Origin: Hymenobacter busanensis | GTDB lineage: Bacteria; Bacteroidota; Bacteroidia; Cytophagales; Hymenobacteraceae | NCBI RefSeq assembly: GCF_008727865.1 | Contig: NZ_VTWU01000003.1 | Location: 1-64,000 of the forward strand | Direction of reading: 5' to 3' | Length of the DNA stretch: 64,000 nucleotides | Part shown: positions 35,289 through 43,022 of the stretch, one piece after another | Layout: each line of letters opens with the position of its first letter | Position numbering within the stretch: the first letter of the stretch is position 1 | Notes under the pieces: model-generated | Databases searched by the model: none | What the model was told of the DNA's origin: nothing | The model's input: only the letters and a program-made list of their open reading frames with translations | Position numbers and translations under genes: made by a program

Positions 35289-35324
35289 AGATAGAGCCGC
35301 GTAAAGACAACGCAGGTTGCGTGC

Positions 35325-37112
35325 CTACATGAAATATTTCAGACGGATTACCTCTTTTTCGGTGAGGTAGCGCCAGTTGCCGCGGGCCAAGTCTTTCTTA
35401 GTTAGGCCCGCGTATTGCACGCGGTCAAGGGTCTTCACGTCGTAGCCCAGGTGTTCGAAAATCCGGCGCACGATACGGTTGCGGCCAATGTGAATTTCGA
35501 TGCCCACGAAGTGCAGGTTACCGGCTACCGCCGCTACGTCGTCGACCTCGGCTTTGCCATCTTCCAGTTCAATGCCTTCGGCAATCTGCTTCAGGTGCTC
35601 TTCGGTAATGGGCTTGTCGAGCTCTACTTGGTAAATCTTCTTGTTGCGGTGCGAGGGGTGGCTAAGTTTCTGGGCCACTTCGCCATCGTTGGTGAACAGC
35701 AGCAACCCGGTGGTGTTGCGGTCGAGGCGGCCCACCGGGAAGATGCGCTCCTTCGAGGCCGTGCGTACCAGGTCCATTACCGTTTTGCGGCCCTCGGGGT
35801 CGTCGGTGGTGGTCAGGAAGTCCTTCGGCTTATTGAGCAGCACGTACACGAGCTTCTCGCGCTTCAGATTGGTTTTGCCGTAGTGCACCGTGTCGTTGGG
35901 CTGCACTTTGTAGCCCAGTTCGGTCACCACTTCCCCGTTCACCCGTATTTCGCCCGACTCAATCAGCACATCGGCTTCCCGGCGCGAACAGATGCCGGCG
36001 TTGGCAATGTAGCGGTTCAGGCGCACCGAACCGTCGCCTTCCGGCTCGTCGCGGCGGCGCTTGTTGCCGCGGGTCTTGTCTTCCTCGTAGTGCTTGAGGT
36101 TGTGGTACGACGGCGCCTCCCCCATAGACTCGGTGCGGGCGGGCCGCTCGCGACGGTCGGCAAACGGCTTGGCCGGACGCTCACGGCGCTCAAAGCCGGG
36201 CCGCTCGGGCCGGCTGCCCCGGTCGTTCCGCTCGGCTCGGTCGCCACTAAAGCGGCTGGCGCTGCTGTTGCGGTCAGTGTCGCGGCCGAACGCGGGTCGC
36301 TCGGTGCGGCTCGGGCGTTCGTCACGCTCAAAGCGGCCAGCGCCTCGCGTACCGGAGGAATTGGGTCGGTCGTTGTCGCGGCGGCCAAAGGCACCGGGCG
36401 TGCGGTCGTCGCGCTCAAAGCGTTGCGGCGCGTCGCCACGGTCGAAACCTTGGTCGCGGCGGTCCACGTAGCGGGCGGGGCGCACCGGGCGGTCGTCGCC
36501 GCCTTTCAGCTGCTTGGGCCGGTCGCCGAACTCGTCGTCACGCGGAGCGCCAAACGAGCGGCGTTCCTCACCGAAACGATTATCACGCGGCGGGCCGAAC
36601 GAGCGACGCTCTTCGCCAAAGCTGCTACGGCCTGCGGGCCGACGGTCACGGTTGTCACCATCGGGGCGCGAGCTAAAGCGGCGCGGAGCTTCGCCCTCGG
36701 GTGCGGCTGGGCGCGGCGGCTTGTTGAAACGGCCGCGGATGAATTCGTCAGCGTCATCGCGCTCAGCAGGCTTCGGTTTGAAGGGGCGCTGCGGACGGCC
36801 AAAGCTGCGGTCGTCGTTGCCGCCAAAGCGGCTGTTGCCACCAAACGGACGCGGGGCCGAGCTGTTGCCGAAACGACGGTCGTCGCCTCCGCCGTTGCCG
36901 AAGCGCCGCTCGCTGCCTTCGGGTCGGCTGCCAAAGGCAGGCTTGCCGCCGGGTCGCCCAAACGAAGGCCGGGAATTGAAATCATTGTTGCCTCCTTCGC
37001 GGCGCGGGGCCGGGCGACGGTCGTCGCCACCAAAGGAAGATTTGCCGCCGCGTTGCGGGGCGGAATCGGGACGGCGGTTGCCGGAGCCGGAGGGGTGCTG
37101 CTTCTTGCCCAT
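35325..37112 (-). CDS. RluB-type pseudouridine synthase with long Arg/Gly/Asp-rich extension
   Basis: 595 residues. The last ~235 form a standard RsuA/RluB enzyme: S4 RNA-binding domain (SVRLNRYIANAGICSRREAD) and catalytic domain with the Asp in VGRLDRNTTGLLLF (about residue 464), LNKPKDFLTTTDDPEGRKTV and HLGYDVKTLDRVQYAGLTK. The first ~360 residues are low-complexity, rich in Arg, Gly, Asp, Ser and Phe, probably disordered; this is much longer than common RluB. Such extensions resemble RNA-binding RGG tails. Two ATGs at 37112 and 37133 are both possible. Acts on 23S rRNA (large-subunit specificity inferred). Confidence 0.9.
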   Translation of the reverse strand: MGKKQHPSGSGNRRPDSAPQRGGKSSFGGDDRRPAPRREGGNNDFNSRPSFGRPGGKPAFGSRPEGSERRFGNGGGDDRRFGNSSAPRPFGGNSRFGGNDDRSFGRPQRPFKPKPAERDDADEFIRGRFNKPPRPAAPEGEAPRRFSSRPDGDNRDRRPAGRSSFGEERRSFGPPRDNRFGEERRSFGAPRDDEFGDRPKQLKGGDDRPVRPARYVDRRDQGFDRGDAPQRFERDDRTPGAFGRRDNDRPNSSGTRGAGRFERDERPSRTERPAFGRDTDRNSSASRFSGDRAERNDRGSRPERPGFERRERPAKPFADRRERPARTESMGEAPSYHNLKHYEEDKTRGNKRRRDEPEGDGSVRLNRYIANAGICSRREADVLIESGEIRVNGEVVTELGYKVQPNDTVHYGKTNLKREKLVYVLLNKPKDFLTTTDDPEGRKTVMDLVRTASKERIFPVGRLDRNTTGLLLFTNDGEVAQKLSHPSHRNKKIYQVELDKPITEEHLKQIAEGIELEDGKAEVDDVAAVAGNLHFVGIEIHIGRNRIVRRIFEHLGYDVKTLDRVQYAGLTKKDLARGNWRYLTEKEVIRLKYFM

Positions 37113-37313
37113 GTGAGGGTTGTTCAGGCGCACGGCATCGCTGCCGGGCAGTATAAGGTGTAACGGGTTTCAGCGCTAACGCCGGCAGCCCGGTAATTGG
37201 TGCAATGCAGTAGCACATTGCAGAAAACAGTGCCCGGATTCGGCGGCGGCACTGCCCCGGTGGGGCGAAGTACCGACCGGCAAATCCGGGCGGCTGCAGG
37301 TAGCGGCAGCGGC

Positions 37314-37697
37314 TTAGTCGCGGCGCGCCATTTTAGCTTCGATGGAGTGCTGGGTGTGAGGCACAGCACGCAGGCGCTCTTTGGCAATGAGTTTACCCGT
37401 GCCGATGCACACGCCGTAGGTTCCGTTTTTGATGCGGATCATGGCGTTTTCCAGCTGCTGAATAAACTTCATCTGGCGCGAGGCCAACTGGTTCAGGCTT
37501 TCCTTTTCGGCAGTGTCGGCGCCGTCTTCCAGCATCTTCGACTGCGAAGCAGTGTTATCCGTACCCGAATCGTTGCGACGGCTCAGGGTTTCTTTGATGA
37601 ACGCTACTTCCTTGCGGGCTGCGGTCAGCTTTTCCTGGATAATGGCCTCAAACTCAGCCAGCTCTTCCCGGGAGTAGCGTAGGGGTTCTTCACTCAT
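37314..37697 (-). CDS. DksA/TraR-family protein with degenerate zinc site
   Basis: 127 residues. Long coiled-coil-like middle (EELAEFEAIIQEKLTAARKEV ... ASRQMKFIQQLENAMIRIKNGTYG) as in DksA, where it inserts into the RNA polymerase secondary channel. The usual four-cysteine zinc site is reduced: GVCIGTGKLIAKERLRAVPHTQHSIEAK keeps one Cys, with G and H in other positions, a pattern I know from other Bacteroidota. So it may act without zinc. The ATG at 37697 is 177 bases after a strong promoter (37874-37901). Confidence 0.85.
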   Translation of the reverse strand: MSEEPLRYSREELAEFEAIIQEKLTAARKEVAFIKETLSRRNDSGTDNTASQSKMLEDGADTAEKESLNQLASRQMKFIQQLENAMIRIKNGTYGVCIGTGKLIAKERLRAVPHTQHSIEAKMARRD

Positions 37698-37873
37698 GGT
37701 AGGGGCAGGAAAACAATGTAAGTTATTCGCAGTAAATGAGTTGCCGAGTATTCTTAGTTCCAGAACATCATCAACTGAAACTCCAACACTCACAGGACCG
37801 TATTAGTTGCCCTTTTTGCGTGCGGTAATTCCCTGCTAATGAACCTTGGAGCTTGCACCCCGGCTTTCGGCCG

Positions 37874-37901
37874 CAAAGCTACGGGTTTGACGTCACTTCA
37901 A
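37874..37901 (-). promoter_or_regulatory. Promoter upstream of the DksA-like gene
   Basis: Minus strand: TTG (37899-37901), 17 bases, TAGCTTTG (37874-37881), both matching the Bacteroidota consensus. The leader would be about 170 bases, long enough to hold regulation; no riboswitch structure recognised. Confidence 0.65.
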
Positions 37902-37922
37902 CTATGGTTGGGTTTTCACCAC

Positions 37923-38399
37923 TTAGAAACCCAACATGTGAATGGCCGTTACTGCCGCTTCCACCCCTTTGTTGCCGTGCTGCCCACCCGCTCGGTCCCA
38001 AGCCTGGGCTTCGTTTTCCGTCGTGAGTACTCCGAAGATAACGGGCTTGTTGAACTTCAGGCCCACGTTCATCAGGCCCTGGGCTACGGCGTGGCTGATA
38101 AACTCGTCGTGACGGGTTTCTCCTTTGATGACGACGCCCAGGCAGATAACCGCGTCGATTTCCTCGTGCTGGGCCAGCAGCTGCGCGCCCAAGCCTAGCT
38201 CGAAGCTGCCGGGCACGGTATTGCGGTAAATGTTGTCGGGGTTGGCGCCGTGCTTGATGAGCGTTTCATAGGCGCCTTGGGCCAGCGTGTCGGTAATGGC
38301 ACGGTTCCATTCGGCCACCACCAGTCCGAAACGCTTGTCGCTGATATCGGGGAAGTGGTCGGAGGTATAGTCGCTCAGATTTTTCAGGGTCGAGGCCAT
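37923..38399 (-). CDS. ribH: 6,7-Dimethyl-8-ribityllumazine synthase
   Basis: 158 residues. Condenses ribityl-aminouracil with dihydroxybutanone phosphate in riboflavin synthesis. Signatures: FGLVVAEWNRAITD (substrate-binding Trp), VPGSFELGLGAQLL, CLGVVIKGETRHDEFIS (His catalysis) and PVIFGVLTTENEAQA. Family assembles as pentamers or 60-mers. Other rib genes are not in the window. Confidence 0.96.
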   Translation of the reverse strand: MASTLKNLSDYTSDHFPDISDKRFGLVVAEWNRAITDTLAQGAYETLIKHGANPDNIYRNTVPGSFELGLGAQLLAQHEEIDAVICLGVVIKGETRHDEFISHAVAQGLMNVGLKFNKPVIFGVLTTENEAQAWDRAGGQHGNKGVEAAVTAIHMLGF

Positions 38400-38496
38400 T
38401 CAGTTCAGGCTTGGGTTATCGAGACAGGCCGCAAATATCCGCTTTCCTGCGGCATCGGTTCTATTCCTGTCGACTTGCGTTTTACGTGCTTGCCAA

Positions 38497-38538
38497 AAAC
38501 ACGAGCGCCGTCCCCGGGTGGGAGCGGCGCTTGTGTTT
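38497..38538 (-). terminator. Terminator after the TPR gene 38558-39343
   Basis: AAACACGAGCGCCG / CGGCGCTTGTGTTT (14-bp stem with one G-T pair) around a GC-rich loop, 20 bases beyond the stop at 38558. Confidence 0.7.
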
Positions 38539-38557
38539 AGCAACGTGAGCTGCGCTA

Positions 38558-39343
38558 TTACTTGGCGGCGGTGCCGGTCATGGCTTGGGCGCGAGCCCGC
38601 ATGATCTTGGCGTCGTTCACTTCCGCAGCTGTAGGGTAGTCGTTCACGATTTTATCGTAGGCGGCTACGGCACCAGCGTTATCCTTGGCCATTTCTTTGG
38701 CCGTGGCCAGCTTCATCAGGTAGCCCGGCGTGAAGTAGTCGTTGGCTTTGTGGTCGGCGGCCTTCTGATAGTAGTCAGCCGCTTCCTTGTACTTCTTCAG
38801 TTCCATGTTGGCGTCGCCGATGAGGGCGTAGGCACGGGCCTGAATCAGCATGTCATCGGAGCTGAAGTCTTCGAGGTAGTCGATGGCCTGGGCGTACTGG
38901 CCTTCTTTCAGGGCAGCAGCGCCAGCGTAGAAGTTGGCCAGGTTGCCAGCTTTGGTCCCGCTGTACTCCGAGGCAATGGTTTCCAAACCGTCGTACTGAC
39001 CGTCGCCTTTCAGCGCCTTTTTCACGGAGTCAGCCTCCCAGTAGTTTACCGCCTGGAACATGGCAGCCTGCGCTTTTTCGTCCTGCGACTTGCGCCAGGT
39101 GTAGTAGCCGAAGCCAGCCACGATGGCCAGGACGAGGGCAGCCAGCACGCCAAACAGAATGTTCTTGTTGCGGCGCACAAACTCCTCCGATTCGCCAAGG
39201 CGGGCCGCCAGCGCGTCGGGGTCTTCCAGCAAAGGGTGCTCCACGGGAGCGTTCAGGTCCGGCTGACCTGCGTTGGGTTGCTGCTGCGGCACTTGGCCCT
39301 GCCGCGCTTGCGGCGACTGGCCCGTGTAGGGAATCTTAGACAT
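38558..39343 (-). CDS. Membrane-anchored tetratricopeptide protein
   Basis: 261 residues. Pro/Gln-rich start (residues 1-40), one transmembrane helix (ILFGVLAALVLAIVAGFGYYTW), then TPR-type repeats (FYAGAAALKEGQYAQAIDYLEDF; ALIGDANMELKKYKEAADYYQKAADHKANDYF). It resembles the YfgM/BamD-like periplasmic TPR proteins. Preceded by pdhA 51 bases upstream on the same strand. Confidence 0.85.
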   Translation of the reverse strand: MSKIPYTGQSPQARQGQVPQQQPNAGQPDLNAPVEHPLLEDPDALAARLGESEEFVRRNKNILFGVLAALVLAIVAGFGYYTWRKSQDEKAQAAMFQAVNYWEADSVKKALKGDGQYDGLETIASEYSGTKAGNLANFYAGAAALKEGQYAQAIDYLEDFSSDDMLIQARAYALIGDANMELKKYKEAADYYQKAADHKANDYFTPGYLMKLATAKEMAKDNAGAVAAYDKIVNDYPTAAEVNDAKIMRARAQAMTGTAAK

Positions 39344-39394
39344 GTAGAAGAAAAAGCGCCGGCAACCATTCGGCCGGCAGTCGGCTGGCTGTGG

Positions 39395-40597
39395 TTACTC
39401 GCGGATGAAAGGATAATCCTCCTGCACGTACACGTCACGGTACAGCTCCTCGGCAGGCGGATACGGCGACTGTTCGGCAAACTCGACCGACTCAGCCACA
39501 ACGGCCTTCAGTTTTTCGTCGATGGCGTTCAGCTCATCTTCGGTGGCCATGCCCTGGGTCAGGATGGTGTGGCGCACGTTCTCGATGGAGTCGCGCATGC
39601 GGTACTCCTCTACTTCTTCCTTGGTACGGTACTTGGCCGGGTCCGACATGGAGTGGCCTTTGTAGCGGTAGGTTTTGAACTCCAGGAACGAAGGCCCCTC
39701 GCCGGCGCGGGCACGCTCGGCGGCACGGGCTACGGCGTTGTGTACCTCTTCTACGTGCATGGCATCCACTGGCTCCGAGGGCATGTCGTAGGCTTCACCA
39801 ATGGTGTAGAGCTCCGTCACGTTCGACGTACGCTGCACCGAGGTACCCATGGCGTAGCCGTTGTTTTCTACCACGAAGATGACCGGTAGCTTCCACAGCA
39901 TGGCCATATTGAAAGCCTCGTGCAGGGCACCCTGGCGCACGGCGCCGTCGCCCATGTAGCAGATGCAGAGGTTGCCGGTCTTGTTGTATTTCTCGGCGAA
40001 GGCAATGCCGGCACCCAGTGGCACCTGGCCGCCCACGATGCCGTGGCCCCCGATGAAGTTTACGCTCTTGTCGAAAATGTGCATCGAGCCGCCCTTGCCT
40101 TTGGAGCAACCTGTCTGCTTGGCAAACAGCTCGGCCATGATGGCATTGGGCGAGGTACCCAAGCCCAACGGGTGGGCGTGGTCACGGTAAGCAGTAATGT
40201 ACTTGTCGCCCTGGCGCAGAGCCGATACGGCACCTGCCACGCAAGCTTCCTGCCCGATGTAGAGGTGGCAGAAACCTTTAATCTTCTGTTGGCCGTAGAG
40301 CTGACCGGCCTTCTCCTCGAAGCGGCGCATGAGCAGCATGCTTTCAAACCACGTCATGTATGTCTCCTTCGGGAAGGAGCCTTTGCTGGCCGGTTGCTGG
40401 GCGGTCTTGCTGGCTTTGGCACCCGCAGCCTTTTCGGCTCCGGGTTGCACGGCCTCTACCGGCTCGGGTTGCTGCCGCTCGGCGGCGGACACGGCGGCTT
40501 TGCCGTTCGACTTGCTGGTCGAGTTCTTGGGCGTGGGTTTCGCTTTGCCAGCCGAATTGGATGCCTTCGAGGCAGCCTTTACTTTCGTATCCGCCAT
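39395..40597 (-). CDS. pdhA: Pyruvate dehydrogenase E1 component, alpha subunit
   Basis: 400 residues. Thiamine-diphosphate-dependent decarboxylase half of the PDH complex. TDP motif GDGAVRQGALHEAFNMA...NN, GQEACVAGAVSAL, GGSMHIFDKSVNFIGGHGIVGG, and the phosphorylation-loop-like YRYKGHSMSDPAKYRTKEEV. The first ~72 residues are an Ala/Lys/Ser/Pro-rich low-complexity extension not found in typical E1-alpha (~330 residues). PDH beta and E2 genes are not in the window. Divergent from recF; TACTTTCG (minus, about 40629-40636) is a weak promoter candidate. Confidence 0.95.
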   Translation of the reverse strand: MADTKVKAASKASNSAGKAKPTPKNSTSKSNGKAAVSAAERQQPEPVEAVQPGAEKAAGAKASKTAQQPASKGSFPKETYMTWFESMLLMRRFEEKAGQLYGQQKIKGFCHLYIGQEACVAGAVSALRQGDKYITAYRDHAHPLGLGTSPNAIMAELFAKQTGCSKGKGGSMHIFDKSVNFIGGHGIVGGQVPLGAGIAFAEKYNKTGNLCICYMGDGAVRQGALHEAFNMAMLWKLPVIFVVENNGYAMGTSVQRTSNVTELYTIGEAYDMPSEPVDAMHVEEVHNAVARAAERARAGEGPSFLEFKTYRYKGHSMSDPAKYRTKEEVEEYRMRDSIENVRHTILTQGMATEDELNAIDEKLKAVVAESVEFAEQSPYPPAEELYRDVYVQEDYPFIRE

Positions 40598-40672
40598 TAG
40601 TAGCTGTTCTTGTTCGCGTTTTGGAATGCGAAAGTACGTAAAAGCATTGCAACTCCGAAACGCCCTTTCTGC

Positions 40673-41782
40673 ATGACCCTGGACTCGCTGCACCTCCTTT
40701 TCTTTAAGAACTACGACGAGGCCACCCTAAGTTTCTCTCCCCACATCAACTGCTTTGTGGGCGAGAACGGCAGCGGCAAGACCAACCTGCTCGACGCCAT
40801 TCATTACCTGTCGCTCACGAAGAGTGCTTTCTCCTCGGCCGATGCGCAATGCATTAAACAAGGTGCCGATTTCTTTGTCGTCAAAGGCAAGTTCACAGTC
40901 CCTGACTCCAGTTCGGCCGATACCATTCAGTGCAGCCTGCGTCTTGGCCAAAAGAAGGTCATTACCCACGATAAGCAACCGTATGAGCGCATATCCGACC
41001 ACATTGGCCGGTACCCAGTTGTCTTGATTTCTCCCTACGATACCGATATAATCCGGCAGGGCAGCGAGGAGCGTCGCAAGTACTTCGACAGCCTCATGTC
41101 GCAGCTCGACCACGGATACCTGGAACTACTGATCCAGTACAGTTTCCTGCTCCGCCAGCGCAATGCTTTGTTGAAGCAGTTTGCGGAGCGTCATACCTTC
41201 GACCGCGACTATTTGCAAGTGCTGGATGAGCAACTAGTACCGGCCGGTGAGAGGCTGGCGCAGCTCCGGCAAGAGTTTCTTACTGCTTTCGTTCCTGTTT
41301 TCCAGCGGCACTATGTAGAGCTTTCAGAAAGCCGCGAAGAGGTTACTCTCGACTACAAGAGCCAGTTGCCTAACGAAGACTTTGCCTCCCTCCTACGGAC
41401 CAATGAGCGCAAAGATCTGGCCTTGCAGCGTACCACTATCGGCCCGCACAAAGACGATTATACTTTCCTGATGAACGGGCTTTCGGTGAAGCACTTTGCC
41501 TCCCAGGGCCAGCAGAAGTCGTATGCTATTGCCTTGAAGCTGGCGCAGTTTGAGGTGACGGCTGAACGCAAACAACACAAGCCGCTGCTGCTGCTCGACG
41601 ACATTTTCGACCGCCTGGACGAGCGGCGCATTACTCGTTTGCTCCAGCTGGTAGCCAACCACACATTCGGCCAGATTTTCTTGACCGATACCCACCTTGA
41701 CCGCACCGACCGCGTGCTGGTCGGACTGTCGGAACAAATAGCTCGATTTCGGGTAGAACAAGGCGTTGTCACGCCGGTTTAG
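40673..41782 (+). CDS. recF: DNA replication/repair protein RecF
   Basis: 369 residues. SMC-like ATPase that loads RecA at gaps with RecO/RecR. Walker A VGENGSGKTN at about residue 30, LHLLFFKNYDEATLSFSP at the start, SQGQQKSYAIALKLAQF as the signature region and LLLLDDIFDRLDERR as Walker B. The ATG at 40673 gives MTLDSLHLLFFKNY, the family start. Followed by dciA on the same strand; both belong to DNA metabolism. Confidence 0.95.
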   Translation: MTLDSLHLLFFKNYDEATLSFSPHINCFVGENGSGKTNLLDAIHYLSLTKSAFSSADAQCIKQGADFFVVKGKFTVPDSSSADTIQCSLRLGQKKVITHDKQPYERISDHIGRYPVVLISPYDTDIIRQGSEERRKYFDSLMSQLDHGYLELLIQYSFLLRQRNALLKQFAERHTFDRDYLQVLDEQLVPAGERLAQLRQEFLTAFVPVFQRHYVELSESREEVTLDYKSQLPNEDFASLLRTNERKDLALQRTTIGPHKDDYTFLMNGLSVKHFASQGQQKSYAIALKLAQFEVTAERKQHKPLLLLDDIFDRLDERRITRLLQLVANHTFGQIFLTDTHLDRTDRVLVGLSEQIARFRVEQGVVTPV

Positions 41783-41796
41783 GACAGGCACAGGTG

Positions 41797-41804
41797 TACC
41801 TTTG
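41797..41804 (+). promoter_or_regulatory. -7 box for dciA
   Basis: TACCTTTG, perfect TAnnTTTG, 51 bases before the dciA start. -33 element unclear. Confidence 0.55.
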
Positions 41805-41854
41805 CCGATGGGTCTTGCCTGCTAAGATCCGCGCATTATTGTAACCTTTTCATC

Positions 41855-42172
41855 TTGAAAAACCGCACAAAACCTGAGAATTCCCGGCAAGCGGACATCG
41901 TCCCGCTCAAGGATGGTATTCAGGCATTGCTCAAGGCCTATCGGCTTAAGGGCAAGCTCAACGAGGTCTATGTCGTATCTAGTTGGGAGCGGATCATGGG
42001 CCGTGCGGTAGCGTTGAAAACCCAGGAGGTATTCTTTCGCAACGGCAAGCTGTTTGTGCGACTCACCTCGTCGCCGCTCAAGCACGAGCTGTTTATGGCC
42101 AAGTCGAAGGTGGCTGATATCATCAACAAGGAAGTTGGAGAGCAACTCATCCAAGAAGTGGTTTTTCTGTAA
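41855..42172 (+). CDS. dciA: DciA-family protein (DUF721), replicative helicase operator
   Basis: 105 residues. DUF721/DciA proteins load the replicative helicase in bacteria that lack DnaC. The N-terminus (QADIVPLKDGIQALLKAYRLKGKLNEV) and VVSSWERIMGRAV, KTQEVFFRNGKLFVRLTSSPLKHELFMAKSKV match the family. The start codon is TTG at 41855 (no in-frame ATG upstream). Together with recF and the parS site it marks a DNA-maintenance neighbourhood. Followed by a clear terminator. Confidence 0.88.
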   Translation: MKNRTKPENSRQADIVPLKDGIQALLKAYRLKGKLNEVYVVSSWERIMGRAVALKTQEVFFRNGKLFVRLTSSPLKHELFMAKSKVADIINKEVGEQLIQEVVFL

Positions 42173-42208
42173 GAACCTCTTCTCCCCTATTACCCTGCAC
42201 CTACACTT

Positions 42209-42236
42209 GCCCGGCCCTGATGAGCCGGGCTTTTTT
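42209..42236 (+). terminator. Rho-independent terminator of dciA
   Basis: GCCCGGC / GCCGGGC stem (42209-42215, 42224-42230), 8-base loop, then TTTTTT. Confidence 0.9.
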
Positions 42237-42244
42237 GCACCCCT

Positions 42245-42586
42245 GTAGTTCAAGATAAGCTCAGCTACTCCAAGCTTGATCGGACCAGTACCCCACCGAA
42301 TTCTCTGGCGACTAAGCAGGGTGTGTCGGTGGGACATGAAGCTTGTTGCGGCCTGCTAGTTGAGACTCTTGGGTGGGCATTCGGGCAGGTGCATTCAGTT
42401 GGTTTCACGGCTTTCTTTTAGCTGGCTTCATTCCCTCCTATTAAGCCAAGTTGCCCCACAAGCGCAGCTTCGTTGTTGGCTTCATGCCCTTCTTTCTGTA
42501 TGCGTTGTGCACTCCTGTTGAGCCAGCCTTATTATGCCTATTGGGCTACGGCTGTCTTCAGCGCTTGTTACAGAGTAGAGGCAAAA
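42245..42586. other. Intergenic region upstream of parS, nothing recognised
   Basis: Neither strand shows a convincing gene; a 60-codon frame across 42451-42633 is interrupted conceptually by the parS site. A half-parS-like GTTTCACG occurs near 42399. The region is lower in GC than the genes. It may belong to the partition region. Confidence 0.4.
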
Positions 42587-42602
42587 TGTTCCACGTGAAA
42601 CA
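42587..42602. promoter_or_regulatory. parS: parS centromere-like site (ParB-binding)
   Basis: TGTTCCACGTGAAACA matches the conserved bacterial parS consensus TGTTNCACGTGAAACA at every position. ParB binds it and, with ParA, separates origin regions. It lies between dciA and the HTH gene. A near-match, TGTTCCACGGGAAACA, is at 52078-52093. parS sites cluster close to the replication origin in known genomes. Confidence 0.92.
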
Positions 42603-42609
42603 TTGCTGT

Positions 42610-42984
42610 TCACTTCGGACCGTACAGCTTTAACAAAAGCTCATTGTGAGCCTCTAAAAGGGCAATGTACTTCGCTTGAAGGGCCATTAAAGCCTTTGTA
42701 CAGTCTTGATCCACAGAATGTAACACAGAAGAGCGAACAGGCGCAACAGGCGTTACAGCAGCGGGTGTAAAGTGAAGCTGAGACTGAACAGGTGTATCAA
42801 AATCATTTGTAAAGTCGTGCTGTATCAGCTCACCAACACGCTTTACAAAGGTGTAATCAAGTGTTGTCTCTTTGAATTTACGATATATAGTGGGTCGTGT
42901 AATACCCAGCTCCTGCACAAGGCGGCTAATAGAAATACCGCTGTTTTTAACCGCTTCCTGCAGGATTTCGCCGTGGTGTGCCAT
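42610..42984 (-). CDS. Small helix-turn-helix DNA-binding protein beside parS
   Basis: 124 residues. N-terminal HTH around residues 8-45 (VKNSGISISRLVQELGITRPTIYRKFKE), a middle with Pro/Val/Ala, and a C-terminal coiled-coil-like end (CTKALMALQAKYIALLEAHNELLLKL). Similar small HTH proteins are known in Bacteroidota, but I recognise no named family. Its DNA is visibly less GC-rich than neighbours, and the coding sequence itself holds seven TGTAA/TTACA pentamers; more lie in front of it. An inverted repeat GTGTAA-AGA-TTACAC at 43008-43022 sits 24 bases before its ATG, so self-regulation is likely. Confidence 0.8.
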   Translation of the reverse strand: MAHHGEILQEAVKNSGISISRLVQELGITRPTIYRKFKETTLDYTFVKRVGELIQHDFTNDFDTPVQSQLHFTPAAVTPVAPVRSSVLHSVDQDCTKALMALQAKYIALLEAHNELLLKLYGPK

Positions 42985-43007
42985 TCAAAGGGGTGTTTCG
43001 CAATAGG

Positions 43008-43022
43008 GTGTAAAGATTACAC
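43008..43022. promoter_or_regulatory. Palindromic operator candidate
   Basis: GTGTAA-AGA-TTACAC, a perfect 6-bp inverted repeat with a 3-base spacer, 24 bases before the HTH gene start. It uses the same pentamers as the surrounding cluster and may overlap the HTH promoter. Confidence 0.6.

Noticed and set aside
42451-42633. 60-codon plus-strand frame crossing the parS site
   Set aside because: Short, Leu/Cys-rich and without a promoter box; the perfect parS inside explains the sequence better.
42708-42716. DnaA box TGATCCACA
   Set aside because: A single site with one mismatch inside the HTH coding region is not enough to call an origin; kept only as a hint.
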